Origin: Ciona intestinalis
Lineage: Eukaryota > Chordata > Ascidiacea > Phlebobranchia > Cionidae
Assembly (NCBI RefSeq): GCF_000224145.3
Contig: NW_004190356.2
Coordinates: 706,267-770,266 of the forward strand
Direction of reading: 5' to 3'
DNA length: 64,000 nucleotides
Made by a program: the position numbers and the translations under genes. Shown in pieces: positions 63,690 to 64,000 of the stretch; the first letter of the stretch is position 1, and each line of letters opens with the position of its first letter. The notes under the pieces are model-generated. The model had not been told where the DNA came from, did not search any database, and saw only the letters and a program-made list of their open reading frames with translations.

Positions 63690-64000
63690 TCAATACATTT
63701 AACAACACACTATTAAGACAGCACGAAGGTAAGCCTAGAGTACAAAACTTATAAATACCTTCTACTCAGGCCACTAACATATATTTTGCGTACTGTACGG
63801 TACGCACTTAAGTTTATTCTTCTAAAGGATCCGCACTGTGCATTAATTAGGGAAAGTCTCAACTTGCTCATACCACAGGAGCATAACGTAAAATAAATTA
63901 GTTTAGCACTTTATAGACTCCTTAAGATAACTTGGGAAAATTTGTAGATAGAGATGCGGATGCCCAAATGTGAGNTAAAGGTACCATCAAAGTTTCCCAA
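63690..64000. promoter_or_regulatory. Region upstream of UBAP1
   Basis: Immediate 5' flank of the UBAP1 start codon. No TATA box at a convincing spacing was seen. A single ambiguous base (N) lies at 63975. Confidence 0.35.

Overview
The window looks like nuclear DNA of a compact, AT-rich, intron-dense animal genome. A tunicate of the genus Ciona is my best guess. The reasons are short coding exons with GT-AG introns, vertebrate-like single-copy genes (NVL, glomulin, UBAP1, an hydroxyacid oxidase), introns packed with MITEs, hAT relics and tRNA-derived SINEs, and two direct duplications that abut 50-N gaps, as seen when two divergent haplotypes of a very heterozygous animal are assembled side by side. 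No sequence search was run. Every gene model was built by hand from translated exons, splice signals and codon phase, and orthology rests on remembered human proteins.

Layout. 1-3720: 50-bp tandem repeat, a MITE with a nested MITE, a haplotype-like duplication around a gap, and SINE pieces. 3723-4913 (-): class II bHLH transcription factor of the PTF1A/FER3-like type. 5557-6981 (-): an unrecognised three-exon acidic protein with a CRE-like palindrome upstream. 7385-9367 (+): a weak two-exon micropeptide candidate around interleaved MITEs. 9879-16943 (-): complete 17-exon NVL, a double AAA+ ATPase of 819 aa. 17857-24161 (-): sushi-domain transmembrane receptor, 5' end not found. 25763-26678 (+): 3' third of an hydroxyacid oxidase gene with a damaged splice donor. 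26690-34560: mobile DNA and a second haplotype-like duplication. 34576-44656 (+): complete 13-exon glomulin (605 aa) with one GC-AG intron and a 3.9-kb first intron full of nested palindromic elements. 44911-48430: MITEs, a 215-bp satellite and a propeptide-like fragment. 48434-63689 (-): complete 7-exon UBAP1 homologue (498 aa) whose introns hold several hAT and pogo-like insertions. The last 300 bases are upstream of UBAP1.

The genes do not form one pathway. NVL acts in nucleolar ribosome biogenesis, glomulin binds the RING protein RBX1 of cullin E3 ligases, UBAP1 is an ESCRT-I subunit that binds ubiquitinated cargo, and the sushi receptor carries tail motifs typical of sorted cargo. NVL and the sushi gene lie head-to-tail 914 bp apart. 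I see no CRISPR array, no rRNA gene and no convincing functional tRNA gene. The most unusual material is the mobile DNA: several short elements with exact terminal inverted repeats and target-site duplications, some nested in one another.
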